Positions 23,044 through 25,353 of a stretch of 25,353 nt of DNA are shown piece after piece. Each line of letters begins with the position of its first letter. Position 1 is the stretch's first letter. The notes below the pieces were generated by a model that saw nothing but the letters and a program-made list of their open reading frames with translations, did not search any database and was not told the DNA's origin. Both the position numbers and the translations under genes were made by a program. The DNA is from JACRCE01 sp038043305. GTDB taxonomy: Bacteria > Desulfobacterota > GWC2-55-46. The stretch lies in assembly GCA_038043305.1 (NCBI GenBank), contig JBBTCG010000155.1, positions 1-25,353 on the forward strand, given 5' to 3'.

Positions 23044-24411
23044 ATGACCATCGGTATCGCAGCGGATGAAAACGCGCGCTTTGCGCCTGAGACCAACGGC
23101 GAATATAAGGGTTATAGGATAACGTACTTCGACACCAAGTATTTCGCGCTGCCGATCGGGGCCGGCATCTTTGAGATAGCGCGTTTTCGCAATAACGAAT
23201 ACGCCGATGTCATCATCGCCCATACGCTTGACGAGGCGAGGCGCGAGATAGACCTTGCCGCGCAATTGAGATTGAAACCGGGGAGCGGCGCTTCAACCAA
23301 CGCGGCAAGGTGCGAGAAGGCGCTGCTCCTTGGACTGCTTCCGAGGGAGGCGCTTGAGTCGTTGATCGAACGGCTCAAGACCGAATACGACCTGACGCTG
23401 CTTACCACTCAAGGTTCGTCAATCGTTCCCTGCGGCTTTGCGGTAATCAAGTATCATTCCGCAAGCGCCAGTCGTCTCAAAAGCCTTGACCTTGCGGCTA
23501 TGCCAGATGAGTTCATGGACAAACTTAAGGGGTTTGACGCAGTTATCTGTCCTTATGACAACGCCGAGTTCTGGGTGGATTCGCACGCAGAGAGGCGCGC
23601 CTCTCAACTTACAAACCGGTACGTCATCGTGCACCTCGACGGCTCAAAGCGGCTCTACAAGGGGGAGGAGGTTCACAGGATACTCTACAACAAGTCGTAC
23701 CTGAACAGCATGTTCAGGTATGTGCCAAGGCTCAGGGGCAAGAGGATACTTGAGGTGGGATGCAGCGACGGCCTCGTGTGCGACCTTCTTCTTAACGAAG
23801 ACCCGGAGGCCGTTACGGGCGTTGACCTGCTTGAGACCACGGGATGCTCGTATCCTGATCCCCGCATCAGGTATCTCAGGATGGACGGATGCGCCTTGGA
23901 GTTTCCCAACGCCTCGTTTGACCTGACCCTTTCTATAGCAACGCTTGAGCACTGCAAAGACCCGTTCAAGGTATTGAGCGAGATGAAAAGGGTAACAAAG
24001 AAGGGCGGCTACTGCTACGTTCAGGCAGGGCCTCTGTATCTTTCCCCGTTCGGCCACCACATGTTCGGTTATTATGACGATTTTCCGTGGATACATCTGA
24101 GGATGTCAAAGGAAGAGATAATCGCCTATTCTGAAAGAAATGGCATAGGCGCGGCCATAATGAAGAACCTGAACGTCGGCGCTGACCAATACGTCAACGC
24201 CATGATCAATCAGGGACACGTAAACGGATTGAAACTCTCAGACTACCGTTTATCCGAGTTCATGCGCTCAGAGGACTGTCTGTTCATACAATATATCCCG
24301 TCTTTCGAGGGCAAAGACCTTCTCACCGAGGAAATCTCCAAAGAACTCGCGCACCTCCCACCACAGGACCTCATTGCCCACGGCTTTGAGCTGCTTTTTC
24401 AAGTCAAATAA
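23044..24411 (+). CDS. Class I SAM-dependent methyltransferase with N-terminal KGYN module
   Basis: The protein has 455 residues. Residues 18-75 are one KGYN module (YKGYRITYF; YFALPIGAG). A middle region, about 90-225, has strands such as KALLLGLLPREALE, FDAVICPYD and YVIVHLDGS; its fold is not clear and could be GT-B-like. From about 232, RILEVGCSDG is the SAM-binding motif I, VTGVDLLE motif II, LRMDGCALEFPNASFDL the adenine/motif III area, and TLEHCKDPFKVLSEMKRVTKKGG a typical Methyltransf_11-type ending. The substrate is probably the growing or finished glycan, for example an O-methyl cap. In WbdD-type systems capping methylation ends chain growth, but that analogy is inference. It starts 15 nt after the radical SAM gene and ends the glycan operon. 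Confidence 0.85.
   Translation: MTIGIAADENARFAPETNGEYKGYRITYFDTKYFALPIGAGIFEIARFRNNEYADVIIAHTLDEARREIDLAAQLRLKPGSGASTNAARCEKALLLGLLPREALESLIERLKTEYDLTLLTTQGSSIVPCGFAVIKYHSASASRLKSLDLAAMPDEFMDKLKGFDAVICPYDNAEFWVDSHAERRASQLTNRYVIVHLDGSKRLYKGEEVHRILYNKSYLNSMFRYVPRLRGKRILEVGCSDGLVCDLLLNEDPEAVTGVDLLETTGCSYPDPRIRYLRMDGCALEFPNASFDLTLSIATLEHCKDPFKVLSEMKRVTKKGGYCYVQAGPLYLSPFGHHMFGYYDDFPWIHLRMSKEEIIAYSERNGIGAAIMKNLNVGADQYVNAMINQGHVNGLKLSDYRLSEFMRSEDCLFIQYIPSFEGKDLLTEEISKELAHLPPQDLIAHGFELLFQVK
23095..23268 (+). repeat. KGYN protein module, single N-terminal copy
   Basis: It encodes about residues 18-75 of the methyltransferase at 23044. The core is EYKGYRITYF...YFALPIGAG and the tail AHTLDEARREI. N is replaced by R and D-L by E-I. 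Here the module precedes the catalytic domain; in the other three proteins it follows it. Confidence 0.7.
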
Positions 24412-24425
24412 TAAAGGCCGTGATG

Positions 24426-24515
24426 CGTGACCGTGACCGTGAACCGTAGAAGCCCCCTGATAAAGGGGATTTAGGGGGTTGCATCCTTTCACGGTCAACG
24501 GTCACGGTTCACGGT
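24426..24515. repeat. Palindromic spacer with tandem ACCGTGA-type heptamers and inner hairpin
   Basis: The left arm (24426-24447) is built of GACCGTGACCGTGAACCGT. The right arm (24490-24515) has the reverse-complement type, ACGGTCACGGTTCACGGT. Between them AGCCCCCT...AGGGGGTT forms a second hairpin with AAAGGGGAT in the loop. The foldback separates the glycan operon from the next transcription unit. It may act in termination or mRNA stability, but there is no clear T-run directly after the stem. Confidence 0.65.
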
Positions 24516-24529
24516 TTCTAAGATTTCCC

Positions 24530-24558
24530 TTGACTTGATATTTCTAATGGAATTTAAT
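24530..24558 (+). promoter_or_regulatory. Predicted sigma-70-type promoter
   Basis: TTGACT (24530-24535) and TTTAAT (24553-24558) each match the -35 and -10 consensus at five of six positions, with an ideal 17-bp spacer. It lies just after the palindromic spacer and about 65 bp before the ATG at 24625, which suggests that gene is a separate transcription unit. Confidence 0.55.
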
Positions 24559-24624
24559 TGATAGCTCGTTCGCGTAAGACCTCGTTCCTTTCGACGCTGA
24601 GGCGTTTACCTTGTGTTCGGCAAT

Positions 24625-25353
24625 ATGACCTCCAAAGATACTCAAAAGAAAAAACGCATCCTCGTTTTGTATTATTCGCAGACTGGGCAGCTCACCTCAG
24701 CCGTGCGTTCCATGTTGAAGCCGCTTGATGACAACGGTCTTGAATTTGACATAACATGGGAGAATCTCCAGCCGGAAAAACCCTATCCCTATCCCTGGCC
24801 ATTTCTGGAATTTTTCAACGTCTTTCCTGAGTCCGTGCACATGATAGCGCCTGCGATGAAGCCGGTTTCCTTTGACAAGGACTCAAGGTTTGATCTGATA
24901 ATACTCGCCTATCAGGTATGGTTTCTCTCGCCGTCGCTGCCGATAACCGGGTTTTTGAAATCCGAGGGAGCCGCGGTTTTACGGGATACCCCCGTAATAA
25001 CATTGATTGTTTGCCGCAACATGTGGTTAAATGCTCAGGAAAAGGTAAAGGCGCTTCTCAAGGCCGCAGGGGCGCGCCATATAGATAACGCCGTTTTAGT
25101 GGATCAGGGGCCGCCTCTTGCCACGTTCGTTACAACGCCGCGCTGGCTTCTGACCGGCGCAAAGAACGGGTTCTGGGGCGTCTTCCCGCCGGCAGGGGTG
25201 GCTGGCTCGGACATAGCCGGTGCGTCGCGTTTTGGCCGCGCCATTGCGGACGCGCTGAAAAGGAGAGGCCATAAGCCTTATGGCTCGATGCTTTCCGGGC
25301 TTGGGGCGGTCAAGGTAAACCCCAACTACATTGCCAGCGAAAGGATTGCCCAT
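24625..25353 (+). CDS. Flavodoxin-fold protein, dialkylresorcinol condensing enzyme-like (partial, runs off window)
   Basis: The frame is open from the ATG at 24625 to the window end (243 codons) without a stop, so the 3' end is outside. Residues 11-24 (RILVLYYSQTGQLT) match the first strand and FMN-phosphate loop (SxTG) of flavodoxin-like proteins. PEKPYPYPWP...FFNVFPESV and LIILAYQVWFLSPSLPITGFL recall proteins annotated as dialkylresorcinol condensing enzyme (DarA), where they sit with ketosynthases of aryl lipid or pigment pathways. No stop-free upstream extension exists beyond a GTG at 24613; the ribosome site is weak. The predicted promoter at 24530 serves it. It is probably not part of glycan assembly. 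The family match is from memory of the pattern, so the specific function is uncertain. Confidence 0.7.
   Translation, partial: MTSKDTQKKKRILVLYYSQTGQLTSAVRSMLKPLDDNGLEFDITWENLQPEKPYPYPWPFLEFFNVFPESVHMIAPAMKPVSFDKDSRFDLIILAYQVWFLSPSLPITGFLKSEGAAVLRDTPVITLIVCRNMWLNAQEKVKALLKAAGARHIDNAVLVDQGPPLATFVTTPRWLLTGAKNGFWGVFPPAGVAGSDIAGASRFGRAIADALKRRGHKPYGSMLSGLGAVKVNPNYIASERIAH

Overview
The window is about 25.4 kb of bacterial DNA with moderately high GC, and every supported gene is on the + strand. It is most of a surface-polysaccharide (O-antigen-like or other exported glycan) assembly locus of the ABC-transporter-dependent type. No rRNA, tRNA, CRISPR array, integrase or transposase was seen. The taxon cannot be fixed from the sequence. 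Short palindromic intergenic repeats, cobalamin-dependent radical SAM enzymes and large multidomain glycosyltransferases suggest an anaerobic, probably uncultured, Gram-negative lineage such as Nitrospirota or Desulfobacterota; this is an inference.

Layout. (1) 107-6172: a small one-TM protein and two large multi-pass membrane proteins resembling GT39/RgtB-type (polyprenyl-phosphate-sugar dependent) glycosyltransferases. Both carry C-terminal discoidin (F5/8 C)-like beta-sandwich domains, one copy in the first and two in the second. (2) 6309-8777: an overlapping trio of one GT2 enzyme and two NAD-dependent sugar epimerase/dehydratases. (3) 8893-14223: a B12-binding radical SAM enzyme, a xylose-isomerase-like TIM-barrel protein, and two multidomain GT2-type proteins. 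(4) 14238-15778: a Wzm/Wzt-type ABC exporter, whose ATPase lacks the C-terminal carbohydrate-binding extension. (5) 15809-24411: two paralogous GT2 proteins, a second and very different B12-binding radical SAM protein, and a class I methyltransferase. (6) After a palindromic spacer, 24625 to the window end starts a separate unit: a flavodoxin-fold protein resembling dialkylresorcinol condensing enzymes (DarA-like), cut by the window edge.

Two features stand out. First, a module of about 60 residues, here called the KGYN module (core Y-K-G-Y-N-[ILV]-V, then Y-[AG]-x-P, G-x-x-D-L, and a tail like P-G-I-I-x-A...EA...I), occurs about nine times in the last four genes (15809-24411). It is attached to otherwise unrelated enzymes: two GT2s, a radical SAM enzyme and a methyltransferase. 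I do not recognise it as a named domain. It may be a shared docking or glycan-recognition module that gathers the late enzymes of the pathway. Second, most gene-cluster boundaries are filled by three families of short palindromic repeats (A, B and C below). They are nested in each other, lie immediately after stop codons, and in one case supply the 3' end of a coding sequence.

Working model (inference): the SDRs, and perhaps the TIM-barrel protein, make or modify activated sugars. Cytoplasmic GT2 enzymes build the chain. The radical SAM enzymes and the methyltransferase modify or cap it, Wzm/Wzt exports it, and the GT39-like membrane proteins decorate it on the periplasmic side.
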